A DNA stretch of 64,000 nt from Rhodopirellula baltica SH 1 (GCF_000196115.1 NC_005027.1:3534001-3598000); one strand, 5' to 3'; positions 9,307-19,562 are shown, counted from the first letter of the stretch. The notes: a model not told the origin generated them from the letters alone. Made by a program: numbers and translations.

Positions 9307-12300
9307 GTGGCTGAGGACGCTTCCCCCGAAGCGGCTTCGCTGCCCGGTGCTGCTGGTGACGGCGGATCGGATGCAGGGAGTTCGAAGGACGCCGCCGCTC
9401 AAATGTCCGGCGGCACCTACGAGGTCCTCCGCAACCGCCTTCGCACCGCCGCCGGTGATCTTCGCGATCGACTCGCCAAGCTGAACGAAGACCGCGGCGA
9501 AGTCTTCGGGAACATCGAAACGCGATTGATCGCGACGCAGCGGGTGACCACCGAACACAACTGCGTCCCCCGAGACATTGTCTCGATCGGTGACGAGTTT
9601 CTGTTCGGATACAACGTTCAGTTCGGGTTGAAAACCGAGATCGAGCTGGCCGATGTGTTCTCGATCTACCGCATGGAATCCACCGAGTTCCATGAACGGC
9701 CGCTTCAGCGGATCATGGACGATCGTTTCGTCAGTGATTTCCACGAGCTGTACCGGTTCTACAAAGACACCACGTTCCTGCGTTTCTTTGTGTCCGGTCC
9801 GATCTTGCACATGGTGTTTCAAGTCGGCAAAACCGCTCGCGATATCAAATCCTTCAAATGGCGGCGCAGTCCCGACGGTCTGCAATACGTCGACAACCGC
9901 AGCGATCACGAAGTCCGCTTGCCCGACCAGCACGAATTCCGCTGGCAGAGGACCACGCGGGACATGCATCACTACGGTGAGCACCCGCATATCTCCATCG
10001 ACGACCGCGTGTTCGTGGAAACCGTCGGCGGCGACCTGACGATCAAAGTTGAAAATAACACCAGCGTCGGCGAAGGCATCTACGCCGAACCGGTCGACAA
10101 CTTTGACCAAAAACTCGACGACGCAGAAATCCATTACGCGATCGTCGGTCACTTGGTCTTGCTCAAGATCAAACCGTATCAAGAGAACCAATTTCGCTAC
10201 ATCATCTTCAACGGGAAGATCAACCAAGCGATCCGGTTGGACGAGATCCAGCACGCCTGCGTGATGCTACCGGGCGATCAAGGCCTGATCTTCCCCGGCG
10301 GTTATTACCTGCAATCCGGTGAGTTCAAACGCTTCGACCATGGCTTGGTCGACATGCGTTACGAGCGAACGATCAACTCGCCCAACGGTGAAGACAGCTT
10401 GTATCTGTTTTCCAACGTTGAAGACGGAACGTACATCCAACTGCGTTACAACCAGATCCGTCAATCCGTCGACACACCGCTCGTGTGCCACGGGCAAACG
10501 TTCTTCGAAGCCGGCGAAATGGTTTGCTTCAAAGGCCAAGACACGCCGCAAAAACACCACGCGATCCAGCTTTGGCAGACGCCGTTCACTAGCGAAGACT
10601 ACCTGCCCGAGAACCAAACCGATTCGTTGCTGTTCAAGATCGGCAACAAAGATTTGGTTCGCGGGATGGCCGAGTGCAGCGAATTGCTGCAACTGATCGA
10701 AAAGGACGACAGCTACAACGACCTGTACATTGACCTGTCCAAGAAGTCCGGCGATGTCCTGGACAGCTACTTCTGGATCGACAACGAAGAGACCCATCAC
10801 CTCGCCGAACCACTTCGCAAAATTCGCGAAACGGCGGGAGCGGCGATCGAAGAATACGAAAAAGTCGTTCGTGTTCGCGAAGCCACCGCCAAACAAACTC
10901 GTCAGGTTCAATCCGACACCAACGCGACGCTGAAAGAGATCGAACGTTCGCGTTTCACTTCGATTGACCAGTTCGTCGCCTCGCTCGCCCAATTGCGAGT
11001 TCAGCGTGGACGTGCGATCGCGCTGCGTGAACTTCGATTTGTCGACACCACGGTGGTCGAGGAATTGGAGACCATCACCGCCGAACAATCGGATCGTCTC
11101 AGCCGTCGATGTGTCGAATTCCTGCTTGGCGAAGACGCCTTGCAACCTTATCGCGATCGAGTTGCCGAAGCCGAAACCCGCGTCCCCGAAATCGAAGGCG
11201 TTGCTCAAGCCAAGGAACTCGAAGCGGAGATCGATCAATCGGCTGCCGATTTGGAACTGCTGACCGAAACGGTGAGCAACCTGCAAATCGATGACGCGAC
11301 ACAACGCACAACGATCATTGATGCGATCGGCGACGTCTTCGCCACCGTCAACCGCGTTCGCAGTGCGCTGAAGAATCGCAAACAAGAACTGATCGGCGTC
11401 GAAGGCCGAGCCGAATTCGCCTCGCAGTTAAAACTGCTCGAACAAACCACCACCGGCTACCTCGACGTCTGCGACACGCCCGCGCGCTGCGACGAGTACC
11501 TGACGAAAGTCATGGTGCAACTCGAAGAACTCGAAGGTCGCTTTGCCGAGTTCGATGAGTTCATCGAGACGCTCGCCAACCGTCGTGAAGACGTGTACGC
11601 GGCCTTCGAATCGCGAAAAGTTTCGTTGGTCGAAAAACGCAATCGCCGCGCCGAAGCTCTCAGTTCCGCCGCCGAACGAATTCTTAGCGGGATCCAGCAT
11701 CGCGTTTCCAACATGGAATCGATCGATCAAATCGCAGCGTATTTCGCGGGCGACTTGATGGTCGGCAAGATCCGCAGCCTGATCGAAGAACTCGATGAAC
11801 TGGGTGATGCCGTTCGCGTTGGCGATTTACAAAGCCGCCTGAAAACGCTTCGCGAAGACGCGCTGCGGGGACTGAAAGATCGCCAGGATCTCTACGAAGA
11901 GGGTGGCGATGTCATCCGGCTGGGTGAACGGAAATTCGCGGTCAACACTCAACCGCTGGATCTCACCACGGTCCTTCGCAACAACGAACTCTGCTTGCAC
12001 CTGACTGGCACGCAGTACTTCGATCCCATTGACGACGAGCGACTGATCGCGGCTCGTGATATCTGGAACCAATCGCTGATCAGCGAGAACTCCGACGTTT
12101 ACCGAGCCGAATTCTTGGCGATGGACCTATTCGAATCCGGGCAAGCGGAATCGATTCAGGATATAGAAACGTTGAATTCAGCTTGGATCGCCGAGCGGAT
12201 GGCGGGTCGATTCGATGAGGGCTACGCCAAAGGGGTTCACGATGTGGACACCTCGATCATCTTGCGAGGACTGATCGAACTGGATCGTTCCATTGGGCTG

Positions 12301-14661
12301 CTCCGGCATGCTCCCTCGCTTCGCACCGCGTCTCAGCTTTGGTGGCAATGCTTTCTTGACACCAAGCAACGCACCAAAATGAAAAACTGGATCGCGGGTT
12401 TTGCCAAGCTCGCAATAGCGTTCCCTCAAGCCCAACCTGCCGTGGAATTCCGTCAGCACTTGACTGAACTGGCAGCCGAACATCAATCCGAATGGATTGG
12501 ACTGTTCGAAAAAGCGATCACGCCGGAACGGATCGCCGACTACCTGTTTGAACAACTGACCAGCGCCCCCGACAAGGTCGCCATCAGCGGCCAAGCAAAC
12601 ACGTTGCACGAAGACTTCCTTCGCTCGCTTCCCGAATCGGATCAGAAACGTTGGGTGCTCGGCGGATTGAAACCCAACACAGCCTCTCCCGTCCACACCT
12701 TTGTGCTGGCTCGCAACTGGGCCGATGCGTTTCTCGAAAAACGTGCCGCCGGGGACGCAAACGAAACCGGCGATTCACCGCATTGGTATCGAGACGAGTT
12801 GGCTTGGCTGATCTTCCAATCAGCGATGGACGCCAAGAAAACCGCGGCGACCACTCAACCAGCGACCGAGGTCCTCGACGTTCCGGTCGCGAAACGTTTA
12901 GCGGGTTTGGTTGGCAGTCACGCCCGAATTGAACGAGGCGAAATGCCGCTGCATTATCATGAATTCATCACCCGACTGCGTGAATACCGCGAAGATGTGG
13001 TGCCGCGATTCCGCTCGCTTCATAAAGCCAAAACCGAATGTGTTGAGTCGGCTCGCCAATCGATGCGTTTGGATGAATTCAAACCTCGCGTGCTCAGCAG
13101 TTTTGTCCGCAACCGATTGCTCGACGAAGTTTACCTGCCACTGATCGGCGACAACCTTGCCAAACAAATGGGCACGGTCGGCGAAGACAAACGAACCGAC
13201 CGCATGGGATTGTTGCTTCTGATCTCGCCACCCGGTTACGGCAAAACGACGTTGATGGAATACATCGCCAGCCGACTCGGACTGGTGTTCATGAAAATCA
13301 ATGGACCAGCAATCGGTCACGGTGTGACGTCGTTGGATCCAGCGGAAGCCCCCAACGCCGCGGCTCGCGAAGAAGTCATGCGATTGAACTTGGCACTCGA
13401 GATGGGTGACAACGTGATGCTGTACTTGGATGACATCCAGCACACGCATCCGGAATTGCTGCAGAAATTCATTTCGCTGTGCGATGCCACACGAAAAATC
13501 GAAGGGGTTCGAGACGGCAAAACGCGAACGTACGACCTGCGTGGCCGCCGAGTCGCCGTCGTCATGGCGGGCAACCCGTACACCGAATCGGGCGATCGCT
13601 TCCAAATCCCCGACATGCTTTCCAACCGTGCCGACGTCTACAACTTGGGCGAAATCATCGGCGAGTCCGCGGACGCGTTCGAGATGAGTTATCTCGAGAA
13701 CTGCTTGACCAGCAACGTGACCCTGGCACCGCTTTCCAACGCGTCACCATCGGACGCACGAGCGATCATCTCCGCCGCTGGCAGAGATTCAGTCGAGGGC
13801 ATCGATCTGGAAGCAGCCTTCAGCATGGACCAAATTCGGGACATGTTCGAAGTCACTCGCAAATTGCTGCGAGTCCGTGATGTCGTGCTGCGGGTCAACC
13901 GTGCCTACATCCGCTCGGCCGCGCAAGCGGATGACTACCGAACCGAACCTCCGTTCAAACTGCAGGGCAGTTATCGGAACATGAACCGGATCGCCGAACG
14001 AGTCGCTCCGGTCATGAACGATGCCGAACTGCAATCGCTGATTATCAGCAACTACGAACAAGATGCTCAAACGCTGACGACGGACAACGAAGCCAACGTC
14101 CTGAAGTTCAAGGAACTGATGGGCATCCTGACGCCGGAAGAAAAACAACGCTGGGACGCGATCAAGTATGCGTTTGTTGAAAGTGTCCGAATGGCGGGCA
14201 TGGACGGCGAAGACCAAGTCGCTCAGGTACTCCGCCAACTCGCGTCCATGCGAGATGGCCTGGAATCGATCCGCCAAGTCATCGCCAAAGCCATCGCGAT
14301 GGAAGATCACTCGGCCGAAGAACGCATGGATTCGCGAGTCGACACGCTGCGACAAACGCTGCTATCGATGGGCGAATTGATGTCGGGCCGTTTGGAATCC
14401 ACCGCGACTCAGCTCGAAGCGATCTCTCGGCAACAAGCCGCTTCGCCGCCGGATCAGAAGATCCTGGTGCAACACAAAGTCCCACGCGTGATCGCCGACT
14501 TGGTCAAAGGCCAATTCCATTTGATGCAAGAATGGATGCGTCCGCTGCTGGAAGAATCGATCGACAACAGCCGTGACCTCAGCCGATTGCAGGAGCAAAT
14601 GGACCTGATGCTGAAGACTTTTCGTGACGTGGAAGACTCGTTTCAATCACCGGGCGAATGA
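9307..14661 (+). CDS. Giant AAA+ ATPase, DUF3686-like ('DNA repair ATPase' family)
   Basis: 1784 residues from a GTG start two bases after the flotillin stop. The N-terminal ~450 residues match my recollection of the DUF3686 domain found in proteins named DNA repair ATPase. Residues ~520-870 are helical and rich in E/R/K, consistent with coiled coil. A single AAA+ module lies near residues 1290-1560, with Walker A SPPGYGKTT (1307-1315) and Walker B MLYLDDI (1371-1377), then VAVVMAGNPYTESGDRFQIP, an AAA sensor-1-like region. The last ~200 residues are again helical. There is no signal peptide or membrane helix, so it is probably cytoplasmic and held at the membrane by the flotillin. The DNA-repair label is inherited naming, not shown by this sequence. 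Confidence 0.75.
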   Translation: MAEDASPEAASLPGAAGDGGSDAGSSKDAAAQMSGGTYEVLRNRLRTAAGDLRDRLAKLNEDRGEVFGNIETRLIATQRVTTEHNCVPRDIVSIGDEFLFGYNVQFGLKTEIELADVFSIYRMESTEFHERPLQRIMDDRFVSDFHELYRFYKDTTFLRFFVSGPILHMVFQVGKTARDIKSFKWRRSPDGLQYVDNRSDHEVRLPDQHEFRWQRTTRDMHHYGEHPHISIDDRVFVETVGGDLTIKVENNTSVGEGIYAEPVDNFDQKLDDAEIHYAIVGHLVLLKIKPYQENQFRYIIFNGKINQAIRLDEIQHACVMLPGDQGLIFPGGYYLQSGEFKRFDHGLVDMRYERTINSPNGEDSLYLFSNVEDGTYIQLRYNQIRQSVDTPLVCHGQTFFEAGEMVCFKGQDTPQKHHAIQLWQTPFTSEDYLPENQTDSLLFKIGNKDLVRGMAECSELLQLIEKDDSYNDLYIDLSKKSGDVLDSYFWIDNEETHHLAEPLRKIRETAGAAIEEYEKVVRVREATAKQTRQVQSDTNATLKEIERSRFTSIDQFVASLAQLRVQRGRAIALRELRFVDTTVVEELETITAEQSDRLSRRCVEFLLGEDALQPYRDRVAEAETRVPEIEGVAQAKELEAEIDQSAADLELLTETVSNLQIDDATQRTTIIDAIGDVFATVNRVRSALKNRKQELIGVEGRAEFASQLKLLEQTTTGYLDVCDTPARCDEYLTKVMVQLEELEGRFAEFDEFIETLANRREDVYAAFESRKVSLVEKRNRRAEALSSAAERILSGIQHRVSNMESIDQIAAYFAGDLMVGKIRSLIEELDELGDAVRVGDLQSRLKTLREDALRGLKDRQDLYEEGGDVIRLGERKFAVNTQPLDLTTVLRNNELCLHLTGTQYFDPIDDERLIAARDIWNQSLISENSDVYRAEFLAMDLFESGQAESIQDIETLNSAWIAERMAGRFDEGYAKGVHDVDTSIILRGLIELDRSIGLLRHAPSLRTASQLWWQCFLDTKQRTKMKNWIAGFAKLAIAFPQAQPAVEFRQHLTELAAEHQSEWIGLFEKAITPERIADYLFEQLTSAPDKVAISGQANTLHEDFLRSLPESDQKRWVLGGLKPNTASPVHTFVLARNWADAFLEKRAAGDANETGDSPHWYRDELAWLIFQSAMDAKKTAATTQPATEVLDVPVAKRLAGLVGSHARIERGEMPLHYHEFITRLREYREDVVPRFRSLHKAKTECVESARQSMRLDEFKPRVLSSFVRNRLLDEVYLPLIGDNLAKQMGTVGEDKRTDRMGLLLLISPPGYGKTTLMEYIASRLGLVFMKINGPAIGHGVTSLDPAEAPNAAAREEVMRLNLALEMGDNVMLYLDDIQHTHPELLQKFISLCDATRKIEGVRDGKTRTYDLRGRRVAVVMAGNPYTESGDRFQIPDMLSNRADVYNLGEIIGESADAFEMSYLENCLTSNVTLAPLSNASPSDARAIISAAGRDSVEGIDLEAAFSMDQIRDMFEVTRKLLRVRDVVLRVNRAYIRSAAQADDYRTEPPFKLQGSYRNMNRIAERVAPVMNDAELQSLIISNYEQDAQTLTTDNEANVLKFKELMGILTPEEKQRWDAIKYAFVESVRMAGMDGEDQVAQVLRQLASMRDGLESIRQVIAKAIAMEDHSAEERMDSRVDTLRQTLLSMGELMSGRLESTATQLEAISRQQAASPPDQKILVQHKVPRVIADLVKGQFHLMQEWMRPLLEESIDNSRDLSRLQEQMDLMLKTFRDVEDSFQSPGE

Positions 14662-14735
14662 GCTGAATTGCCGGGGATGACTTCTGTGTCGCCGGGATCT
14701 TGTCATTCCGCGGGAATGAATCAGACTTCTTCGTC

Positions 14736-15818
14736 ATGAATTCCCACGCGTCCCATCCGAAGATTTTGCCTGCCACGCCGGAATCGATCCGGCTCGCCGG
14801 CCAAGCCCTGCGCGATGGGAGGCTAATCGGATTGCCCACCGAAACCGTCTACGGCTTGGCCGCTCGTGGCGACCAACCCGATTCCGTCGCCAAAATTTTC
14901 GCGGCCAAGCAACGCCCCTCGACGAACCCGCTGATTCTGCACGTGGGTGATGCCAGTGCGGTCCATCCATTGGTCGTGTTGGATTCGGCAATCACGCGTC
15001 GGCGGTTCGAAGCCGCGTCCTCCTTGTGGCCCGGCCCGCTGACACTGGTGTTACCGAAATCCGAAGCGGTGCTCGACTGTGTCACCGCGGGAGGAAACAC
15101 CGTGGCCGTGCGAGTTCCTGCGCACCCGGTCGCTTTGCAATTGCTGCGCGAAGTCTCGCTTCCGATTGCCGCCCCCAGCGCCAACGTTTCCAACTACGTC
15201 AGCCCGACTCGCCCCGAGCACGTGACCGATGGTTTGGCAGAATGCATCGAGTGGGTGCTCGATGGTGGCGTCTGCGATGTCGGTCTGGAGTCCACCGTGC
15301 TTTCGATCGCTGATCCAAACGCTCCGCCAACGATTCTTCGCGAAGGCGTTCTTTCGGCGACAAAACTAGAAAGCGTGTTTGGAGAACCCGTTCTGTCAGG
15401 CTCGTCATCCAACATTGAATTACCGCACCCTCCGTCTGATGCACCGGCTGCTTCACCGGGTTTGCACCGCCGGCACTATTCGCCTCGAACACCGTTGCGT
15501 TTGGTTCGTGAGACCGAGCACGCTTCGCCGGCAAACAACGACCTTCGTGTTCTTCGAATTCGGCTCCGCGGACCGGCCAATTCATTGCCCGGTTACGCAG
15601 ACGTTTGGAGTCTATCGGCGGTCGGTGATCCGCTCGAAATTGCAAACCGGCTGTACGAGACGTTGCGTCGGGCGGACTCGGGTGAGTTCGACCAAATTGA
15701 AATCGATCAGATGAACGTCGAAGATTGGATCGAATCAGGAAACGCCAACCTGATCGCCGCGATTTCCGATCGATTGCATCGTGCATCCAACCAAGATGAT
15801 GCACCGCTTGGACGTTGA
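14736..15818 (+). CDS. sua5: Threonylcarbamoyl-AMP synthase (Sua5/YrdC/YciO family)
   Basis: Makes L-threonylcarbamoyl-AMP from threonine, bicarbonate and ATP for the t6A37 modification of tRNAs that read ANN codons. The catalytic domain shows GLPTETVYGLAA, KQRPSTNPLILHV, WPGPLTLVLPK and APSANVSNYVSPTRPEHV (residues ~25-190). Residues ~225-245 (SPGLHRRHYSPRTPLRL) form the linker to the C-terminal Sua5 domain, so this is the two-domain form (360 residues) and not short TsaC. The ATG at 14736 is preferred over a TTG at 14700 because the family homology begins soon after it. It stands 75 bp after the ATPase gene on the same strand. Confidence 0.9.
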   Translation: MNSHASHPKILPATPESIRLAGQALRDGRLIGLPTETVYGLAARGDQPDSVAKIFAAKQRPSTNPLILHVGDASAVHPLVVLDSAITRRRFEAASSLWPGPLTLVLPKSEAVLDCVTAGGNTVAVRVPAHPVALQLLREVSLPIAAPSANVSNYVSPTRPEHVTDGLAECIEWVLDGGVCDVGLESTVLSIADPNAPPTILREGVLSATKLESVFGEPVLSGSSSNIELPHPPSDAPAASPGLHRRHYSPRTPLRLVRETEHASPANNDLRVLRIRLRGPANSLPGYADVWSLSAVGDPLEIANRLYETLRRADSGEFDQIEIDQMNVEDWIESGNANLIAAISDRLHRASNQDDAPLGR

Positions 15819-15835
15819 TACCGCCACCAGCGACA

Positions 15836-16861
15836 TCATTGCAACCAAGGGCGAGACGCATCCGGTTGAGCCGCGATGATTGGCGGCGATGATTGAATTG
15901 GCAGGTTGTCCGGTTGCACCATTCCCGGTGGCACGGCGAGCCAAGTCTCGACATTCCATCCGGCATTTCGAGTGGCGGAAGGATCCAACCGCATCGCTTG
16001 GGCCAACCAGGTTTGAGCGATCTCCGGTTGGCCGGTTTCGACCGCGATCGAGGCCAACTGCAATCGCGAAGTCGCGTCCTCTGGATTCTTCTGTGCCGAC
16101 GCAATGAAGTACTGAACCGACTCTTCGGTCCGGCCCAGTTCTCGCATTGCGATTCCTCGAAGCAAATCCGCCGCTCCGGGCCGGATGGCTTCATCAACGT
16201 CTCCAACGACTTCGGTGTCTTCACGGAGTCGGTCCAACGTCGCCAGCAAGCGGTCGTATCGTTTTTGTTGATGATAGATTTCCGCCGTTCGTAATTGCAC
16301 GTACGGATAATCCGGCTGCAGCGACAACGCTCGATGGTACGCCGAAAGCGCCTCGTCTTTTTCGTTGCGAGCGACTTGGCAATCGCCCCAAAGAGCCCAA
16401 AGGGCAGCCCATTCACGATCCGAATCCAACGCGATCTGGCACTGGCGGGCCGCCTCGTCAACTCGGCCAACTTCCAAATACATCCGCCCCAAACGCTGCA
16501 TGTGCTTGGGGTCGCCCGCCGAAAGCTGCACCGCTTTTTCGAGGTGTGCGATTGCCTCTTCGCGATGTCCTTTTTGCCACAGCGATTCCGACATCCCACG
16601 GTGAGCCGCGTCGTTGACGTTGGATACGTCGAGAGCCTCTGTAAACAGCGTTTCCGCGACGGTCCAATCACCCTGACGCATGGCTTTCGTGCCCTGACGC
16701 GACAGCCTTCGTGCGGCGATCGATTGCCGACTTTCGCCAAAACGTCCGATGCCCCGGCACCCCGTTGAGGTCGGGATCGACGTGAAACACGTCAGCAACA
16801 GGCCCAGTCGCAATGTCCTCTTCGACCACTGAGCAACCGTCTCAGACCGCAGCAAACGCAT
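15836..16861 (-). CDS. TPR-repeat protein, possible lipoprotein
   Basis: 341 residues from the ATG at 16861. The N-terminus (MRLLRSETVAQWSKRTLRLGLLLTCFTSIPTSTGC) looks like a signal peptide with a loose lipobox ending STGC, suggesting membrane anchoring. Then follow at least six TPR-like helical pairs, for example GDWTVAETLFTEALDVSNVN, GHREEAIAHLEKAVQLSAGD, GRVDEAARQCQIALDSD and KDEALSAYHRALSLQPDY. A longer frame extends to 17026 but its extra residues lack TPR or signal features. TPRs mediate protein contacts; the partner is unknown. It is convergent with the sua5 gene, 17 bp apart. Confidence 0.75.
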   Translation of the reverse strand: MRLLRSETVAQWSKRTLRLGLLLTCFTSIPTSTGCRGIGRFGESRQSIAARRLSRQGTKAMRQGDWTVAETLFTEALDVSNVNDAAHRGMSESLWQKGHREEAIAHLEKAVQLSAGDPKHMQRLGRMYLEVGRVDEAARQCQIALDSDREWAALWALWGDCQVARNEKDEALSAYHRALSLQPDYPYVQLRTAEIYHQQKRYDRLLATLDRLREDTEVVGDVDEAIRPGAADLLRGIAMRELGRTEESVQYFIASAQKNPEDATSRLQLASIAVETGQPEIAQTWLAQAMRLDPSATRNAGWNVETWLAVPPGMVQPDNLPIQSSPPIIAAQPDASRPWLQ

Positions 16862-17547
16862 CCATCGGTCGCATCGCTTTGGATGCCAATCGGTTGGAAA
16901 ACGCAACGGTTTCACGAGGTTGATTCCGGAAGAAGACGAGCGGCACCGCACGACGAAGGTGGCGCCACCATCACGCATAGCAAATTCGCAATCCCCAGTG
17001 CCAGACAGCTCGAAAAACGTCGCCAACCTCGCAAGCTGCCCAAGTCTCGAGGCCGCGCAGTTTCTGAGTGATGTGCTACCAGGCGTTTCTCATCATCCTC
17101 CCTTTGGAAGGGTCGAGTAATTTGAAGTGCTGTACTGCGTAGCGCTTTTCATCACCCTCCCTTCGGGAGGGTCGAGCGAAGCGAGGGGAGGGCTCAGCAT
17201 TGGATCCAGCGCGCCACCCTCCCCGAAATTCTCGCTGAACGCTCGCATTCCGACCCTCCCCAACTGCGTTCAGGAGGGTGAATTCAATCTTCCTCCAGCC
17301 GAGCTAGTTTTTTGTCTGCCAATGAGCCGGCAAGGTTTACCAAACCGGAACAGGCAATTGGACCGGAATCAATTGCTTGACCGGACCGACCGTCACGACC
17401 GAATCGTCAGTGCAAACCGTCGCAGAATCAGCCGATCGATCAGCAACAGCGAAGGTCATCTCACACGCATCGCGACGTGAGATCGCTTGCGTGATGGATC
17501 ACACCAGAGCACGTCCAACGTGTTCGTCTCCAACCGGAATGCACTTG
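16862..17547. repeat. Intergenic stretch holding repeat unit B (copy 1)
   Basis: No convincing gene. From about 17134 to 17290 it carries a repeat with CCTCCCTTCGGGAGGGTCGA (a hairpin), followed by a block with TCTCGCTGAACGCTCGCATT and ending GGAGGGTGAATTCAA. The second block recurs nearly unchanged at 19932-20012. A degenerate piece (CCTCCCTTTGGAAGGGTCGA) lies just upstream near 17097. The rest, 17290-17540, holds nothing I can name. Confidence 0.65.
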
Positions 17548-17718
17548 ATGTTGCCTTATTCTCTCGCTGAGTCAGAAGCAGAAGCTCCTGGAATGCTGCT
17601 GGAAGAGTTGGAACGCCGCCAAGACGATGTGCTCGCTCAGCTGGATGACTTGGAAGCCAAGCTCAATGAAGTGCTCAGCGGATTGAAGATCGAACCGGAC
17701 ACGACTCCGTTGGACTGA
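17548..17718 (+). CDS. Small coiled-coil protein
   Basis: 56 residues from the ATG at 17548 (an in-frame ATG three codons earlier, 17539, is an alternative). The core LLEELERRQDDVLAQLDDLEAKLNEVLSGL has a clear heptad pattern, so a short coiled coil is likely. No family recognised. The frame is open further upstream, but that part has repeat-derived composition. The gene precedes another small unassigned gene on the same strand. Confidence 0.55.
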   Translation: MLPYSLAESEAEAPGMLLEELERRQDDVLAQLDDLEAKLNEVLSGLKIEPDTTPLD

Positions 17719-17861
17719 TCCGTGTCACAGTAACGACACGCTACGGCGTCGAAATTCACCGCAGTTTTGCGGGCGTGTTGGCTCGGCAAACAATTGCCAA
17801 ACGCGAGAAGTTTTCCGCTGATTTTTTTGAGCCCTCTCGCACCGGTAACGTACGCTTCATT

Positions 17862-18194
17862 ATGAAGTGTCACGAACTCGCCGAGAAAGTTTCGCAGCTG
17901 CGACCTGAATTGTCGCCGACGGACGTTGCGCGCCTTTGTTTGATGATTCTCAACCAAGAAGACAACCCTTCGCGGCTGGATGATCCCGCCGTGTTGCAGT
18001 CGGTTTGGCAGAACGTCAGCTTCCGCTTTGAAGCGGCGACCGACCAACACGCGGCAGTTTCACACGAGTTGGACACACTGCTCAACGATGGCCCGGTTGA
18101 ATTCAGTCCGGACCAATTGTGGACGCTGCTTCGCGCCGTCAAGGTCCAAGGCCAGATGCTGGACCTCTACACAAAAGACGTTTCTTTCGCGTAG
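17862..18194 (+). CDS. Small hypothetical protein
   Basis: 110 residues from the ATG at 17862 (MKCHELAEKVSQL...). The sequence is helical with no signal peptide or membrane segment. It has a possible helix-turn pattern in LSPTDVARLCLMILNQED and ends LLRAVKVQGQMLDLYTKDVSFA. I do not recognise the family. The open frame reaches back to 17775 but the upstream part is less protein-like. It is convergent with the citrate synthase gene (51 bp between stops). Confidence 0.55.
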   Translation: MKCHELAEKVSQLRPELSPTDVARLCLMILNQEDNPSRLDDPAVLQSVWQNVSFRFEAATDQHAAVSHELDTLLNDGPVEFSPDQLWTLLRAVKVQGQMLDLYTKDVSFA

Positions 18195-18245
18195 ACCGAT
18201 CTGGCCTACGCACCAACCAGTCCATGCCTGCGTTCCGCTCGACAA

Positions 18246-19562
18246 CTAGCGTTGATCGACTGGAACCACATCACGCTGCGTCGCGCCGGTGTAGATCTGA
18301 CGCGGACGATTGATTCGCGAGGCTGGGTTGGCATGCATCTCACGCCAGTGAGCCAACCAACCGGGCAAACGACCAATGGCGAATAGAACCGTGAACATCT
18401 GGACCGGAATGCCGAGCGCTCGGTAGATCACGCCGGAATAGAAATCGACGTTGGGATACAACTTCCGCTCGATGAAGTATTCGTCCTTGAGCGCGACTTC
18501 TTCTAGCTTTTGAGCAACTTCGAACAATGGATCATCCAGGTTCAATTTGGCCAGCAACTTATCGCAGCTCGCTCGGATGATTGTCGCTCGTGGATCCGAG
18601 TTTTTGTAAACGCGGTGACCAAAGCCCATGATGCGGAAGTCGTTGGATTTGTCCTTCGCCATGTCGACGTACTTCTTCACGTCGCCGCCGTCGGCCGCGA
18701 TTTGTTCGAGCATGTTCACGCAAGCTTCGTTGGCACCGCCGTGAAGCGGTCCCCACAATGCACCGATGCCGGCCGAGATCGACGCGAACAAGTTGGCGTT
18801 GCTGCTGCCAACCATCCGAACGGTCGACGTGCTGCAGTTTTGCTCGTGGTCCGCGTGCACGATAAACAGCAAGTTCAGTGCTTCCGCGAAATCGGGGTCG
18901 ACCAAGTAATCGGAGGTCGGCGTCGCGAACATCATGTGCAAGAAGTTCTCGCAGTAGTCCAACTCGTTCTTCGGATACATGAACGGTTGGCCCATCGATT
19001 TCTTGTAGCTGTATGCCGCGATCGTGGGCAATTTCGCAATCAAGCGATACAGAGAAATCTCGACCTGTCGCGGATCATTCAGATCCATGGAATCTTGATA
19101 GAACGTTGACAGTGCACCGACAACGCTGCTGAGGATCGCCATCGGGTGAGCGTCACGAGGGAAGCCGTTGTAGAACGACCGCATGTCCTCGTGGATCATC
19201 GTGTGATCGCGGATCCCTGAACGAAACGTTTCAATCTCTTCAGCATTTGGCAGATCGCCAAAGATCAAAAGGTAGGCGACCTCGACGAAGTCACAGCTTT
19301 TGGCCAGTTCCTCGATCGGGTACCCGCGATAACGCAGAATCCCTTTTTCGCCATCCAAGAACGTGATCGCACTGCGAGTGCTGCCCGTGTTGACGAAGCC
19401 ATCGTCCAAGGTGATCACGCCAGTGTCAGCACGTAAACGACTGATATCGATCGCTTTTTCACCTTCGGAACCTTCGACCAAAGGCAACTCAAGGTTGGTA
19501 TCCCCGAATTGGACTCGGACGGTGTCGGCTCGTTGAATTTCCAAACTGGAGGAGGAGCTCAT
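18246..19562 (-). CDS. gltA: Citrate synthase
   Basis: Condenses oxaloacetate and acetyl-CoA to citrate, first step of the TCA cycle. 438 residues from the ATG at 19562 (MSSSSSLEIQRADTV); the frame continues to 19733 but that extension is not family-like. Type I/II hexamer-style motifs are clear: FLDGEKGILRYRGYPIEELA, the VHADHEQNCSTSTVRMVGSS histidine segment, GPLHGGANEACV, and GFGHRVYKNSDPRA containing the catalytic histidine and arginine. It is transcribed alone. The upstream region up to 20283 includes repeat unit B and presumably the promoter, which I could not pin down. Confidence 0.95.
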   Translation of the reverse strand: MSSSSSLEIQRADTVRVQFGDTNLELPLVEGSEGEKAIDISRLRADTGVITLDDGFVNTGSTRSAITFLDGEKGILRYRGYPIEELAKSCDFVEVAYLLIFGDLPNAEEIETFRSGIRDHTMIHEDMRSFYNGFPRDAHPMAILSSVVGALSTFYQDSMDLNDPRQVEISLYRLIAKLPTIAAYSYKKSMGQPFMYPKNELDYCENFLHMMFATPTSDYLVDPDFAEALNLLFIVHADHEQNCSTSTVRMVGSSNANLFASISAGIGALWGPLHGGANEACVNMLEQIAADGGDVKKYVDMAKDKSNDFRIMGFGHRVYKNSDPRATIIRASCDKLLAKLNLDDPLFEVAQKLEEVALKDEYFIERKLYPNVDFYSGVIYRALGIPVQMFTVLFAIGRLPGWLAHWREMHANPASRINRPRQIYTGATQRDVVPVDQR

